Positions 21,340 to 33,208 are shown, counted from the stretch's first letter. The stretch is DNA of 64,000 nucleotides from Gambelia wislizenii (GCA_030847615.1 JAUMIR010000001.1:183229001-183293000), one strand, 5' to 3'. The notes: generated from the letters alone by a model not told the origin. Translations and numbers: made by a program.

Positions 21340-22270
21340 GGAAAATTGGATATAAATGTTACATGCATAGATACGTGTGTTAGGCTAATGTTTTAGTTCC
21401 TCCACATGTTTGGGATACCCAGGTGCATGGCTGTGAACCCCAGTGACATAAAGGTGCCTATGCATGTTCATCCAAATGAGTTTATATTCTCGCTTCAGAC
21501 TTCCCACCCAGTAGAGCTTCCCTGAGAGCAGATCTCACTGGAACAGGGATGTAAGGGGTGAAGAAAACATATGTGCCCCTTTTAGTTTCTTGGAATGTGA
21601 GGACCATCACTTCTGTAAATAGCTACCAGTATTTTCGCTCTTAAGACTCCCAAGATGATAACCCGAACTTAGGGACAGTTGATTAAACAAACATGGATGT
21701 TCTTTCTTAAAATTTTAAATGGAAATTAACAATTCAAGCTTATGCATGTTGGTTGAGAAGTAACCCCACTGAATTTAATGAGACTTACCATCATGCATAA
21801 GGCCAAGGTTATACACTCTTTCAGCAGAGTGTAAACATAAGCTAGTGTGCTTACACTAAATGGCAGCGTTATGCAACTTGAATGCATAATGGATGCCATA
21901 ATCTTGAGCTCAGTGATTTCATGATGGCCAATTACCTCCCACCCATCAACTCAAAAGTGAGAAAGAGGGCTGTGTGAGAGTCTGTGGAATGATTGGATTC
22001 TGGACAACACTTGCAGGAACCTCTAAGAAAGCACAACCATTTGTGCTACAACATTTATGCTAGTGTAATGGCCCAACTGCAATCTAAGTCTTTAAATAAA
22101 AATCATGTTTTAAATGTATTGTGAAAACTGTTAAAAGACAAACTAAAATATGAAATAAACAAAACATCCTACAGCTGAGATACTGAAACAGTGATGTCAT
22201 CAGCATTACGTACCAAACTCTACTTGGAAAAATAATGGAAGTATAGTCAGATATCAGCATGGACCATATC
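21340..22270. other. Unassigned sequence
   Basis: No supported feature. Confidence 0.5.
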
Positions 22271-22274
22271 TCAC

Positions 22275-22410
22275 CAGCAGGGGTGGAGAACTGTGTGATC
22301 CAGCAGATTTATTGGACTGCAGTTTCCACAATCCCTGACCACTGATTATGTTGACCAGAGAAAATGGGAGCTACAATCCATCAACATCTGGATGGCCACA
22401 CATTCTCTAT
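22275..22410. repeat. Inverted-repeat element of the 'ccagatgttg' type, copy 3
   Basis: The order 'cagcagatttattggactgc', 'agtttccacaatccctgacc', 'aaaatgggagctacaatcca', 'tcaacatctggatggccaca' matches the common reptile repeat also seen at 14555. The outer ends are only weakly complementary. Confidence 0.55.
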
Positions 22411-22734
22411 TATAGTCTGATTGTGGTGGTGCAGGGTAGAAAAACAAAGACACAGAGAAGCTGTTTTCCTCTCTCATACACACCAGATGACCTGACTAAA
22501 TGAGATGTGAATGCAGCTATGATTCCAGGATAGTTTGCCTCCCTACAGGTGTTGTTTCCATAGGAAGAAAACAGGGTTAGATAGCATAGTTTCATCCCTT
22601 GTCATTGATACGCTGGGCAAGACTGACAGTAGGGGTTGCAGCTCCAGCAAGGTCTGGTAGGCCACAAGTTCCCCATGAGATGACCTATAACTCCAGACCA
22701 TTTAATATAATTTTTCAAATTTAATGTAACCTCC

Positions 22735-22801
22735 CTTTCTCTCTCTCTCTTGCTCTCTCTCTCCTTCCTTCCTTCCTTTCTTTCTTTCTTTCTTTCTTTC
22801 T
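22735..22801 (+). repeat. Polypyrimidine microsatellite (CT)n/(CCTT)n/(CTTT)n
   Basis: About 65 bases with almost only C and T, passing from CT to CCTT to CTTT units. Confidence 0.9.
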
Positions 22802-23039
22802 GGGGGCAGAATGTAGATGAAGAGAATCAGCATGCTTAGGTCTGTTTGAAGACTACCCCCATTAGCAAAAAACTGAGATTCTTAATATATCGTGAAATTC
22901 TACACATATTGCAAGAGTTAATGCAGTGCCATGCATTAAGGAAAATTAGGCAGAAACTGAGTAGGACACAGAGAGTATTGACCAGCTGAATGCAAGGTGA
23001 CAACATGATGCTACAGCATACACACCGAGAGAGAGAGAG

Positions 23040-23350
23040 AGAAATCAATGCTATTCTGGGCTGTATGAATGGAAGCACTGTGTCCAAGGTTTGTGAAATA
23101 TTACTCTGCAGTGATTGACCTCATATTATGGAGGACTGTGTTCAGTGCTGTCTCACAGCTTTAAAAGGATGTTGACAAACCTGAAAAGATTTGGAGGAGA
23201 GCTATAACTGTTCAGAGGGACAAGTCAATGGAGAACAGAAAGATCTTGGCATATTTCACCAAGAAGAAGAGAATGTGCAGCAGAGTCCTGACAACCTGTT
23301 TGAAGGGCTTTAAATCCTGAAAGGTGGTATAGAAATCTATTAATGAATAA
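23040..23350 (+). mobile_element. CR1 scrap followed by an L2-like tail
   Basis: The stretch 'caatgctattctgggctgta', 'ggaggactgtgttcagtgct' and 'aaaaggatgttgacaaacct' follows the CR1 RT thumb (NAILGCxNRS .. EYCVQFW .. KKDIDKLE) seen intact at 40675-40830, but is full of frame breaks. From about 23300 'gggctttaaatcctgaaagg' and 'tggtatagaaatctattaat' resemble an L2 tail, so two scraps may adjoin. Confidence 0.5.
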
Positions 23351-24595
23351 AAAGGAAAAAAAGACACCTGGAATAAGCCTCACATTTTGTGACTCTTAAT
23401 AGAGTCAACTTTTTACTTCCAGGCATCTGTAGTACATTAATGTTAGATGATGACAACAGCTGCCAACAGCATTGTGCTCACATGATGAGGTGATATTGTA
23501 TGATAGATTCAGCTTGTATTTGCATTTCTGAATACCCTTGAATATGCAACAGAGCAGTGGTTCTTAAATTAATTTCTGTTGCAATGAAGTCCATTATATG
23601 GGCTTTCTCATTCTTTGTAAACCATTTACTTTCCACAAGGGACAGCACTTGAAAAACCTCCAGAAACAAAAGTGTTGCAGCACTTGTCTTCTGTGATTAT
23701 AAAACAAAAACATATGAACACATGGGGAAGTTGTTACAAGTTACATTGTAACAACTGCTAGAAATAAACTGCAAAAAAAGTGCTCTTCATTCAAAGGGAT
23801 CAATGGTTTCCCCTCATTACATAAAGATAGAGAAGGTGGTAATAAATAGCTCAGCAATGACTATGATTTCTGAAACAAAAAGCACGTATTTGGAGTCCTA
23901 TATTAAACAGGGGAAAAACACACACAAAAAACCTCACTTGCACAACATGGAAAGCCACAAGGTTTGTGTGCTAGCAGCACTAGCGTAAAAGCTTTGCTAC
24001 AACTTGCAGAAATGCCTCTGCATTATTCATTAAAACAGCATTTCCGAAGAAGCAACAACAGCACTTCTTGCTATCAAGGCAATTCCCACACCAAGTTCTA
24101 ATCAGCATGGGTAGCTATTCCTATTCATCACAATTCCACTTTCGTGATCCCTAGAGGTACTTCTGCCACATAGAATAGTTTAGAGGATATTAACCTGTTC
24201 ATTTTTTACATCTTTCTTTCTTTACAACTTTTTTTTTGGAATGCATTTTCTTGAGAAGTTAAATTAATGACAACAAATGAATGAAAATGAAAATATCCTC
24301 TGAAATGTTGCAGAGGATAGATTTATCAATGGTTGTTGGCTAGGACAATGAAATGGGTAAACAACAAGGAATGGCTATCACCTCACCTTCACATTTGTGA
24401 GTTTAGCGGTCTTGCTAGCCATTTTTATAAGCAATGCATTGGGGGGCTGGAAAGGCTTTTCACCTCCACCTCCAATCTTTGGGGCAGCCAGTGGCCAATG
24501 TTAAGGAATCGAGGATGCAGACTGGACATTCCTCCCTTCCCCTCCCATCTTAAAACAAGGCACAGACACAAAGTACGCTGCTTCACAAAAGATAT
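23351..24595. other. Unassigned sequence
   Basis: No supported gene or transposon end. Confidence 0.45.
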
Positions 24596-24599
24596 ATTG

Positions 24600-25385
24600 G
24601 TACATGATGGTAAGTAATGTGTTGGATAATATGTATTGGCAATAAAAAGGACGCAACTTTTGATAACAGCTAAATGGTTGGCTCAAATCGCATGGGTCTG
24701 GATCCTGCCATCAACCAAACTGCTGTTGGTCAATGATACTGCTGTTGGTTGCCACCGACACCTCACCACATGGAGGGGAGGAGTCCTGGCCAAGCTCCGC
24801 CTGCTTGATGACCCTCCCCACCCCTGTAAAACAAAGCAAATGGGGGTCTCCTTGAACTTGACCTTGAACTTGAGGGAGACCCCTTCCCTGGGTGCTGACC
24901 CCAGATCAGGACCCATGCCAACTGCCACCCTTAAAGTTGTGACAGAAAACAAACAAAAAAAATACATGCACTACTATCCTACCAATTAAAACAAGCCATA
25001 GCAACAAAGCGAAGGTGGGTGGGTCTTCAGCTACCAGCGAGCGAATGAGCTGCTCAACACTGGGGCCAGGTTATATACCCAACCCCAGTATCGTAAAGCA
25101 GCCACCATAAAGCGGCTGCCGTAAAACATTGCAAATCACGACGTCATCAGGCTGCGCCAGCTGGAAAGCCCACCTCCCTTAAGGACCAGCCAATAAGAGC
25201 AGGGGAGGCCTGCTCCAATTGGCTCATCCTTTTGCACTTGTTTCTCGGCCCACAGAGCAGGCCGGGAAAGAGATGCCTGACATGGCAGCCCCCCATGCCA
25301 GCTGCCACATGGCTGTGGGGGCCACCGGAGGCCAGGGGAAGCCAGATGGGCTACAAAGGAGCTGCTGGCTGAGCCTGGCATCTCA
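24600..25385 (-). mobile_element. Internally deleted (non-autonomous) DIRS-like element
   Basis: On the minus strand, 24600-24960 matches the trailer of the DIRS element at 59590-59890 in order: aaggggtctccctcaagttc, tttacaggggtggggaggg, cggagcttggccag, gacccatgc, gccaaccatttagct, tttattgcca. The preceding 24990-25385 resembles that element's leader at 55600-55960: GC-rich sequence, CCAAT boxes, 'gatgacgtcgtga' (against 'gatgacatcataaa') and a TATA box (gggtatataacc). Nothing between leader and trailer encodes gag, RT or recombinase, so leader and trailer are nearly fused. Edges are approximate. Confidence 0.6.
25010..25170 (-). promoter_or_regulatory. Putative Pol II promoter of the DIRS-like element
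   Basis: On the minus strand a CRE-like TGACGTC near 25138-25144 lies roughly 65 bases upstream of GTATATAA near 25073-25080. CCAAT boxes lie further upstream, near 25185 and 25218. The same spacing of a TGAC-containing motif and a TATA-like box occurs in the larger element at 55875-55915. This is inference from motifs only. Confidence 0.4.
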
Positions 25386-25504
25386 ACTATAGTTCAAAAT
25401 ACTTGAAGGACCAAAAATTTCCAGTCTAAACATTTCCAACAGAATATTCAAACAGTGGTTGAAAAATGTATTTCTGTAGTGTCAGGCAACCCTAACAAGG
25501 AGAA

Positions 25505-25665
25505 TCCAGAAAACACATTCAGGGGTAGTAGCCATGTTGGCCATGCAGCAAAACAAAATCCAGAATCCACATAAGAATGATACCTTTATTGGCATACCAA
25601 ACTGCAAAACACATAATGAAAGCTTTCAAAGCTCTACTTCCTTCTTCATCAAGAAAAAGATGTTA
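25505..25665. repeat. Dispersed repeat, possibly Penelope-like terminal region
   Basis: The string 'aatgatacctttattggcat', followed by 'aatgaaagctttcaaagctc' and 'ttccttcttcatcaag', is a familiar dispersed reptile sequence that I associate, without certainty, with Penelope-like elements. No coding part adjoins it. Confidence 0.35.
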
Positions 25666-26089
25666 AAAAAATAAAGAAAGAAATGTTTCCTGGATTTGAA
25701 GATACTTCAGTTTGCCACAACAGGGGAATCGTAAAAAAGAGGGAAATATGGACTGGGACTAAATTTTCTGAGGTTTCTACCTCCAACAAAGGTAAAACGT
25801 CTCTTTCGTACTGTAATTGGCTAGTTTTACCTTTATAGCACCTAAACTTTTTTCCCCCGACATAGCAGTACAGAGACATCTTGAGATATCCAATGATCTC
25901 TGTTTAACAAAGGAGTCTGTGGGTTCACAAAGGGAAAGGGATATCCTGGATAGCAAGATAGGTTGCCTCATACTGCTGCAAAAGGAGTAAAATTTTACTG
26001 TTCTTTGTCTCAGCTTCCACATGGCCAAAAAGGAAGGCGAATCCAGGACTGACGAGAACCTCCACAGTTCAGGACTTACTGGATGCAAA

Positions 26090-26425
26090 ATTCACATATG
26101 ATTTTTGTGGGGTTTTTTTGTGCAGGATTCTTTTGTACAGAAAACAGAATATTCTCTATAATTAATTGCACTGTGGTTTCTGGGCAGATAATTTCTGTGG
26201 AGAAAATGCTGTTTTCTGAGCAAAACAAAAATGCTGCTTTCTGCACGCACGCACACACACACACACAGTATAAATCCCCAACTACAGCATTTTCTCCATG
26301 TAAAATAATACTTATGTGCAAAATTATTATTTTTGTGCAAAAATGCTGTTTCCTGTACATAAAATGCTGTTTTCTGAGCAGAACAATCACATGTAAATTT
26401 TGTGTAGAATAAGTCCCAAACTTTG
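26090..26425. repeat. TGCAGAAAA-rich palindromic repeat family, copy 1
   Basis: About a dozen degenerate copies of 'gaaaatgctgttttctgagc' type units, each nearly palindromic (TTTTCTGTGCAGAAAA), lie on both sides of a central (CA)n tract at 26246-26268. The sequence beside the (CA)n (taaatccccaactacagc) is the reverse complement of 'gccgtaattggg' beside a (TG)n in the copy at 42140-42490. Both copies end in 'aagtccca'. It is not coding; frames through it are artefacts. Confidence 0.65.
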
Positions 26426-26764
26426 CTTTTGCTTTTGCTTTTTGTGACTAAGTACAGGCAAACTAGTAATTAAAATGAAATGAATAACAAGCCATAACCT
26501 CTACCAGTTTTTGAGTTATTTAGAAATGGTAATAGAATTGCTTCCATTAACAATTGTTTTTGCTAGAGGGTTATTATTTATTTAGCAGGGCTGTACTATA
26601 TTCAGAATAGGTTGTGAATTTAAGGAACTTTAATTCTAACAACAGACAGTAGTGGGAGATGTTTCCATAGAATGGAGTTGAGTGAGTTTGATTAACTAAA
26701 ATAGTGGAAGAAAATAGAAATTAAATGTTGTGGAGTTCTCAAGGAGAAAACCAAATAAGCACCT

Positions 26765-27050
26765 GGTTAACTGTAGAATTCACTTTCACAAAATTTAGCT
26801 GTAGTTGCCAATTCATGGAAGGTGGGGAGATCAATGGCTGTTAGTCATGATGGCTCTACGTCACTTCCAATATGAGAGGGAATATACCTCCATGTATTCA
26901 TTGCCAGGCAGTGTGAGATAGAGATTGCCATTACATCTGTGTCCTGAGGGTGAGCTTCCCATGCTCAACTGATTGACCATTGTGTGAATAAATGCTGCAC
27001 TACGAGGCCTTTGGACAGATCCAGCATGCCTCTTCTTATGTACATCTGCT
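26765..27050 (+). mobile_element. CR1-like 3' end or other squamate dispersed repeat
   Basis: The strings 'caattcatggaaggtgggga', 'atggctgttagtcatgatgg', 'cattgccaggcagtgtgaga' and 'ggcctttggacagatccagc' then 'atgcctcttcttatg' follow a very common squamate repeat whose end resembles CR1-group LINE termini. No protein part remains. Confidence 0.45.
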
Positions 27051-27265
27051 AGCATTGGCGTTCGTGTAGAGAGAACAACTATTAGAGTAACTGGATTAAA
27101 TGACTCGTAAAGTCCTTCCTGTGACTACTGTTAAAGATTCTGTTCAGTGTCTAACTAATTCTGGACACCTCATGCAGTTACGTTCTTTTTAATCAAAGAG
27201 CCTCCCTCCTGCAAATCAAAGTGATTATTTGAGTAGTGTTTTCTTGGTAGTTTGGTGGGGTGAGA

Positions 27266-27322
27266 AGCTTTGCAGTTTTCTAGTATTCAGAGGATCTTTG
27301 CAGTTTTCTAGTATTCAGATAA
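27266..27322 (+). repeat. ~29-bp tandem duplication
   Basis: 'ctttgcagttttctagtatt' followed by 'cagaggat' occurs, then the same stretch repeats at once with 'cagataat'. The near identity suggests a recent local duplication. Confidence 0.8.
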
Positions 27323-27397
27323 TCCCAGTAAATAACTGGAGTTTTAAGAAATTTCTATTGCTATTTTAACACATGATAAAAGGAAGAGAGCTTAGAG

Positions 27398-27435
<38 letters not shown>

Positions 27436-27436
27436 T
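27398..27436 (+). repeat. (GAT)n microsatellite
   Basis: About twelve uninterrupted GAT/ATG units. Confidence 0.95.
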
Positions 27437-28010
27437 CTGTCATTGAGAAGCATTAAGGGAATAAAAAGTACCAGATATACTAGCACCTCTGACAAAGCAT
27501 TTTAGCTCTTACGAGTTAAACAGATGCCTTGAAGGCCTAATCCTACATATTGATTTTAAAACCACTGCAGTGCTACAAGTCATTTCTATAGCTAAATTTG
27601 AGGTTAGATTTAAAAACAATACCTTTTTGTATCAGGAGACTTATAGGGGAGAGACATTGAGAGCTGGTGATAGGAGAACCTGAACTATAAACCAGTTAGG
27701 TTCTTGGTTCAAATTACACCTGTCTTAACACTTAACATCTGAAATCAACTTCTACTGGAGACCAGTTTCATTCCCTTCTCTGTTTTTCTTCTGTCAGAAG
27801 ACAAAAATATTTTTCATTCAGGCAGACAGTGTGTGCCATTTTTTAAAACCTCCACAAATAAGATTTTTTTCATGTGCATATTTATACAATTTTTCTCCAC
27901 AAGTTCCCTTAATGTATTCGGTTTTGCAAACATTTTCTCTTTATTATTTCTCCTTGTCTTGTTACCTACTCTGACAGCCCCCATCTTGGAATATAAAATA
28001 ATTAGCTATA

Positions 28011-28240
28011 CAGTTGTCCCTTCATATTGGCTGGGATTTGGTTCCAGGAACCCCCATGGATATCAAAATCCATGAATACTCAAGTCCCATTATATGCAAT
28101 GGCACAGCAAAATGGTGTCCCTTATCTAAGATGGCAAAATCAAGGTTTGCTTTTTGGATTATTATTTTTTAAAGAATATTTTCAAGCCGTGAATACTTAA
28201 ATCCATGGATACCAAATCCATGGATACAGAGGGACAACTG
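28011..28240. mobile_element. Pogo-like MITE (family P), copy 3
   Basis: The ends CAGTTGTCCCT and AGGGACAACTG are perfect inverted repeats with TA on both sides (28009-28010, 28241-28242). The body holds 'ggttccaggaacccccatgg' and 'aatccatggataccaaatcc'. It is the cleanest copy of this family here, but its internal sequence differs from that of the other copies. Confidence 0.85.
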
Positions 28241-28639
28241 TATTTAATAATTTGGCTGTATTTAATAATTTAATAAAAGTGGCCATCCATGTGATTACAG
28301 GTAAACCAGGGACCCCCTAACAACAAGGTGGGATTCATGCAAAACCAAAGGAAGGGCCTGTGGAAATTCCAAAAAATGAATACTCTCAAGTAAGACTCAA
28401 CACCTGGAGGTGAGTCATCACTAATCCACTCAGTGATAGCAAGAGACCTTATTGCTTATGAATTGGGATTTCCTCTCCTACTCCCTTCCAACAATAGACC
28501 TCACCTTTTCCCCATTCAATTCCAAAAGTACCGATCATTAATGGCTGTTAACTCTTCCGGAGCACCCTTTGTTTTAGTCTTGGAACCTCCAAGAACCATT
28601 TCATTTTCACTCACAACTCCCATCCTTTTCATATAACTA

Positions 28640-29106
28640 TTACCTCAAAACACCACCAAATTGTGCACAGTTCCACTTCTTCTGGACTCCACGCCAGACT
28701 GTGTGGCTAAGCTCACAGTTCCACTTTCTCCCTGATGCTTTGCTGTGTGCCCTCAGAACACAAGTTTGAGACCCCGTTGCTGCAAGAATCTCTGCTCTAC
28801 AGGACAGGTATTGTATCACCGATCATCCCCTTACTCTATTTCTCTATCCAAATACTTCCTACTATTTTCATTAGCCCTGTGTTCTTGAAGCCTGAGTGTT
28901 TGTGTGAGTGCTGTGATATTATTTTTCAATAAAGATAATTTAATTGTACCTTTTGGCTTAGAGTCTCTTCCTTAGTACCAGTATACATAAGTTAAAAGGT
29001 CCTGCTGTTACCCACCTCTCATATTGCTAATTCAAGTGCATTAATTCCTCATATTAATATTAGTATATTAGGGGATCCTCATGGACCCCCAGCATTTCGG
29101 GTAACA
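28640..29106 (+). mobile_element. LTR-like repeat, copy 2
   Basis: It matches copy 1 at 6170-6775 in order (details there). It contains AATAAAG at 28930, where copy 1 is broken by a MITE, then 'ccttttggcttagagtctct', 'ccttagtaccagtatacata' and an end at 'gggtaaca' (29106). Like copy 1, no retroviral coding sequence adjoins it, so it may be a solo LTR. The left edge is uncertain. Confidence 0.45.
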
Positions 29107-29109
29107 GCA

Positions 29110-29790
29110 AATTTCTCTGATTCTGCATGTTGTAGGCAACCTTTGATCAGAAAAATTGCACTGCAATATTCAGAGAAGTGCCAAAACCAAAAGAGAACAA
29201 TGGGTCATATATGAGGTGGGAAAGTGTAAGTTAGGACAACTGGTATTAAAATGCCAACTAAACACATTTCACCTCTGTCCTACTCAGAACCAACCTTTTT
29301 CCTGTCTTCTTTGCTGACATATGTTCCATTCTGTCTGTAGAATTTACAGCCATCTGGCTGAGGGTGGAAGTGGGGTCTGTGAGAACCAGGGATGGTACAT
29401 ACAGTTTTGACACGGTTCCTGTCCAGGGCTTAGCATCCTTTTCAGTTGTTCTCATAACAGAGATGTCAATATGTGGCCTAAAAGTAGCTTTCACAGCACA
29501 TGGGGAAGAGTACATTGTTACTACTGGTCATGCAAAAATCTTGAGATCATTTGCACTTCTGACTGGTATCTTCCTACTAAGATATTTGGAACTATCTTGG
29601 TGGTTTTTTTACTCTCCATAGATAAGTATTTCCTCAAGCACACTGGTAATCTTTCTGAAAGTAAGAAGCACCCTCATCATTTCTCCAGAGTAGTCCTTTT
29701 GACCATGGATTCCAGCTCCTGGCTGGATTCAAATGAATTATCATCTTCTCCTATGAAAAGTCATGCTAGAAAATGGAACACTTATGTTGG
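29110..29790. other. Unassigned sequence
   Basis: No supported feature; overlapping open frames in 29258-29833 show no motif. Confidence 0.45.
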
Positions 29791-29973
29791 TACACATTGG
29801 CTGGAATCCTATTGGGCAGTTGCAAATGCATAGCTACTGTAGTTACAGAGCTATGCAGTGAATTCTGCCTCCCCCATTCCTACATATGGGGCAGCAATCA
29901 CTGTGACTGAGAGAGGTCCATTTCCCTGTCACTTGGGAAGCTGCTGACAGCCATTTCCACCCCTTCTACCCCT

Positions 29974-31082
29974 CAGGATTCAGTTTTGTCCCCCATGCTA
30001 TTTAACATCTACATGAAACTGCTGGGAGAGGTCATCCAGAGTTTTGGGGTGTGGTGTCACCAGTATGCTGATGACACCCAACTCTATCTCTCCTTCCCAA
30101 CTGATTCCAAGGAAGCTGTCTTGGTTCTGAACCAACGTCTGCTGTCAGTAATGGGCTGGATGAGGGCAAACAAATTGAAACTTAATCCAGACAAGACAGA
30201 GGTGCTTCTGGTCAATCGAAAGGCAGATCAGGGAACAGGGACTCAGCCTGTGCTGGATGGGGTTCCACTCCCCCTGAAATCTCAGGCTCGCAGCTTGGGT
30301 GTTCTCCTGGACTCAACTCTGAGCTTAGATGCCCAGGTCTCAGCAGTGGCCAGGAGTGCATTTGCACAGTTAAAACTAGTGTGCCAGCTGCGCCCATTCC
30401 TTGAGATGTCAGATCTGGCCATGGTGACACATGCCTTGATTACATCCTGTATGGACTACTGTAACACACTCTATGTGGAGCCCCTTTAGAAACTGTTTGG
30501 AAACTTTAGTAGGTCCAGAATGCTGCAGCCAGAATTCTGACTGGGGCAAGTTACATAACATAGCATATAACTCCCTTGTTAAAACAGCTTCAGTGGCTAC
30601 TGGTTTGTTCCAGGCACAATTCAAAGTGCTGGTTATGACCTATAGAGCCCTAAACAGCTTGGGTCAAGATTATTTGAAAGACTGGATCTCCCGATACAAT
30701 CCTGCCAGAGCCCTAAGGTCATGAGGAGGAGGCTTTCTCTTGGTCCTGCCTTCATCACAAGCTAGCTTGGTGAGGACTCAAGAGAGAGCCTTCTCAGTGG
30801 CTGCTCCCACCCTTTGGAACACCCTTCCACAAGAGGCTAGGCTGATCCCTCCCTGATTTCTCTTCACCAGCAGGCAAAGACTTTTCTTTTCAAGCAGGAT
30901 TTTAACGTATAAGCAGCAGGGCTTGTTTTTATCTGGTATGTTTTAGATCTTATATGTTTTAAACTGGTTTTATAAATTTTAATTGTATATATTGTACTTT
31001 CAATCTGTTGTTTTATGGAAGACTCCATGGCTCCAATTTTTGGAGAAAGGCATCATACAAATGAAATAAATAAATAAATAAA
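29974..31082 (+). mobile_element. L2-type LINE fragment, 5'-truncated
   Basis: The plus strand begins inside the RT palm ([18 protein letters not shown]), carries the catalytic QYADDTQLY at about 30061-30087, [40 protein letters not shown] and [15 protein letters not shown], with a stop at 30487. Later frames give the 'ALNSLGQDYLKDW' and 'AFSVAAPTLWN'-type L2 end. The 3' UTR ends in (AAAT)n at 31064-31083. Frameshifts after 30487 make it inactive. Confidence 0.85.
29986..30489 (+). pseudogene. L2 reverse transcriptase fragment (open 167 codons)
   Basis: Open frame with both Asp residues of the YADD box, NPDKTE and the GVLLDS box in the normal spacing. It lacks the N-terminal endonuclease and fingers because the element is 5'-truncated. 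It ends early at a TAG within the LEKL-type stretch (LYVEPL-stop-KL). Confidence 0.85.
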
Positions 31083-31359
31083 TTCCTGTGAGTGAGTCCT
31101 GTGTGACAAGCAGAAACAGAAGCCCTTGCATGACATTGGTCATGCAAGGGGGTGGGACTGGACTGTCAGGAAGCTGCTTTCCAATCGACAGGTGAACAGA
31201 CCTTCATCAATCATGGTGGCTCCTTCCTGGTAAGTGGGAACTGGAGGACTTTCATGGTTCCCATGTACTCCCTAAACTAGGGGCCATGTAGGGATCGTGA
31301 ATAGCACAAATGTGTAACTCCAGGTTATGCATTTGTAACTCCCCAACAGGATTCCAGGC

Positions 31360-33205
31360 ATTATTTGTTATGTGTATGACTATTTGAGATATAACTTGAT
31401 TCCTAACTTCTGACTGGAAAGTCAGCAGAACCCTACCATTAGATTCAGTGCCTCAATGCCAGACAAATGAGAGGCAGCAGTAGGGTGTGGGAAGGAAATG
31501 CTGTGTGCTGAGGGGTGTCTTCTCCATTCTCTAAGCTCACCTGCTTCATTCAGGTATCATGGAGGAGGATGCTGTCTCATCATCAGAATTAAAAAAAGAT
31601 TCTTATGCCAGCTGAAGCCTTGGGTAGATAGGTTGGGGAGGGCATGAACTTTTCTTCTTTCAGGTCTTGAGTGTGGGCCTGATCCCATTCCAGACAGGTA
31701 ATGTCTGTAAACTGGGAGTGACCAGGCATCTGAGAGGGATACTGCCCACATGGAACACAATGATATGGAAGGTATCAGTGATTAGAAGTAGGAAGATGGA
31801 TTTATATCTGGGAGAATCTAGCAGTCCCAAAATGCTCAGATATCTTTTTATGTATCTGTACAACTCCAGGGAAAGAAACCCATGTTTTCCTTTACAGTGA
31901 TCAAAGAAATTAAATATTGGCTTCATGGTTTCAATAATAATAATAGCAGCCAAATATTCTGCTTCAAACTATATGCATATTATTAGCTGGAAGTGAAGAA
32001 GGAAGGATTTAAGTAATATATAAGAAGATCCTTCCAAGAACAGTTAGGCAAAGGAGCAAATTATCAAGGGAAGCTGTAGACTCCTTATCGTTAGAAGCTT
32101 TAAAAATAGTTTAGAATGACTTAAATTAGCAACAGAACAGATTTAATTGGCTGTGCCTAAATAAAACAAAGTCCATTAGCGAGCTCCAAAAATTAACACT
32201 CACAAGTTACTCAGCATGGCATATCTTCATTGTGATAACCATCCTTTAGATTTCTATTTTGTTGCATTTTGTTTACTTCTATATTCAACCATATTTTGTT
32301 GAATTCTTGCCTTTTGAATTCATTCCTTCTCTACCTGCTTGTAACAACACAGCTTCCAGGTCTACCATTAGAGCAGAAAGAAGGAGATAGCAGATGAAGA
32401 GATCAGAACATGCAGCAAAAACCATGGCTTACTTCATCTACTGTAACATGGGAGGTGAAATTATCGTTCAAATATCTGGGTGACCATTGAGCAACCATGA
32501 ACAACCTTATGTTGTTGTGTTTTGTTTTTTGTAATGTATGTCTCACCTGATTTCTTCTATTGTCAGCTCTCTGTCTAGGAAACAATAGTACCTAACTTTT
32601 AACAACCTCATACTATGAAAGAAGAGATGCCTGCATACATGAACTGCATGCTGTCACACCAAGGCTTTGAATTAGTAATTGGCTTTGCAGATATATTTGA
32701 TCTCACAGCCTTACAAAAGGTACATTATACCATTTATTATCATGAATGAGAGGAAACATCTCATTTTTGTTGGAAATTGCTACTGGGAAAAATGCTATCA
32801 AATGGCTTCAAACTATCTGTTTGTTTGTTTTGTAATCATAATTCCTGTCAATCTAATGAAATTTCTACCGATTTGAAGGTGTACATTTCCACACAAAAAG
32901 GGGGGATCAGCATTTAGGCTATAATTAAAACTTAAATAAGGGAATACATAATGCCATCTTCCCTTCCCAACCTATGGGTTTATGGGGATTCCAGAATGGA
33001 ATGGCTTACTCACATCTTTCTGGTAAAAGACTAGGGGTACAATTTAACTTGAAAGGATGCAAATAGAATTTGGAAATGTATTTTTTGGACTACAAGAATT
33101 CCTCAGGCAGCATTATTGGTAATCATTCTAACTGGAGGATTCTGGGAAATAGAGTCTAAAATGTAAGCTTCCTGAGAATAAGCAATGTCAAAAGGCCCAG
33201 GACTT
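31360..33205. other. Unassigned sequence; weak inverted-repeat remnant near 33080-33165
   Basis: No gene. Near 33090-33165 'ggactacaagaattcctcag' and 'ggaggattctgggaaataga' recall the 'ccagatgttg' type repeats at 14555. The rest is unassigned. Confidence 0.45.
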
Positions 33206-33208
33206 TAT

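Larger units (their letters stand above)
29795..31355. mobile_element. Foldback family F element, split by an L2 LINE
   Basis: The left arm 29803-29968 starts ctggaatcctattgggcag, ttgcaaatgcatagct and ends 'aagctgctgacagcc'. The right arm 31083-31352 contains 'gactgtcaggaagctgcttt' and ends 'gcatttgtaactccccaaca', 'ggattccag', the reverse complement of the left end. Related copies are at 41820-42080 and 52120-52460. The L2 at 29974-31082 sits near the symmetry centre. It has no coding capacity. Confidence 0.65.

Noticed and set aside
26083..26412. Overlapping frames of about 100 codons on both strands
   Set aside because: They arise from palindromic TGCAGAAAA units that read open on either strand; there is no protein family.
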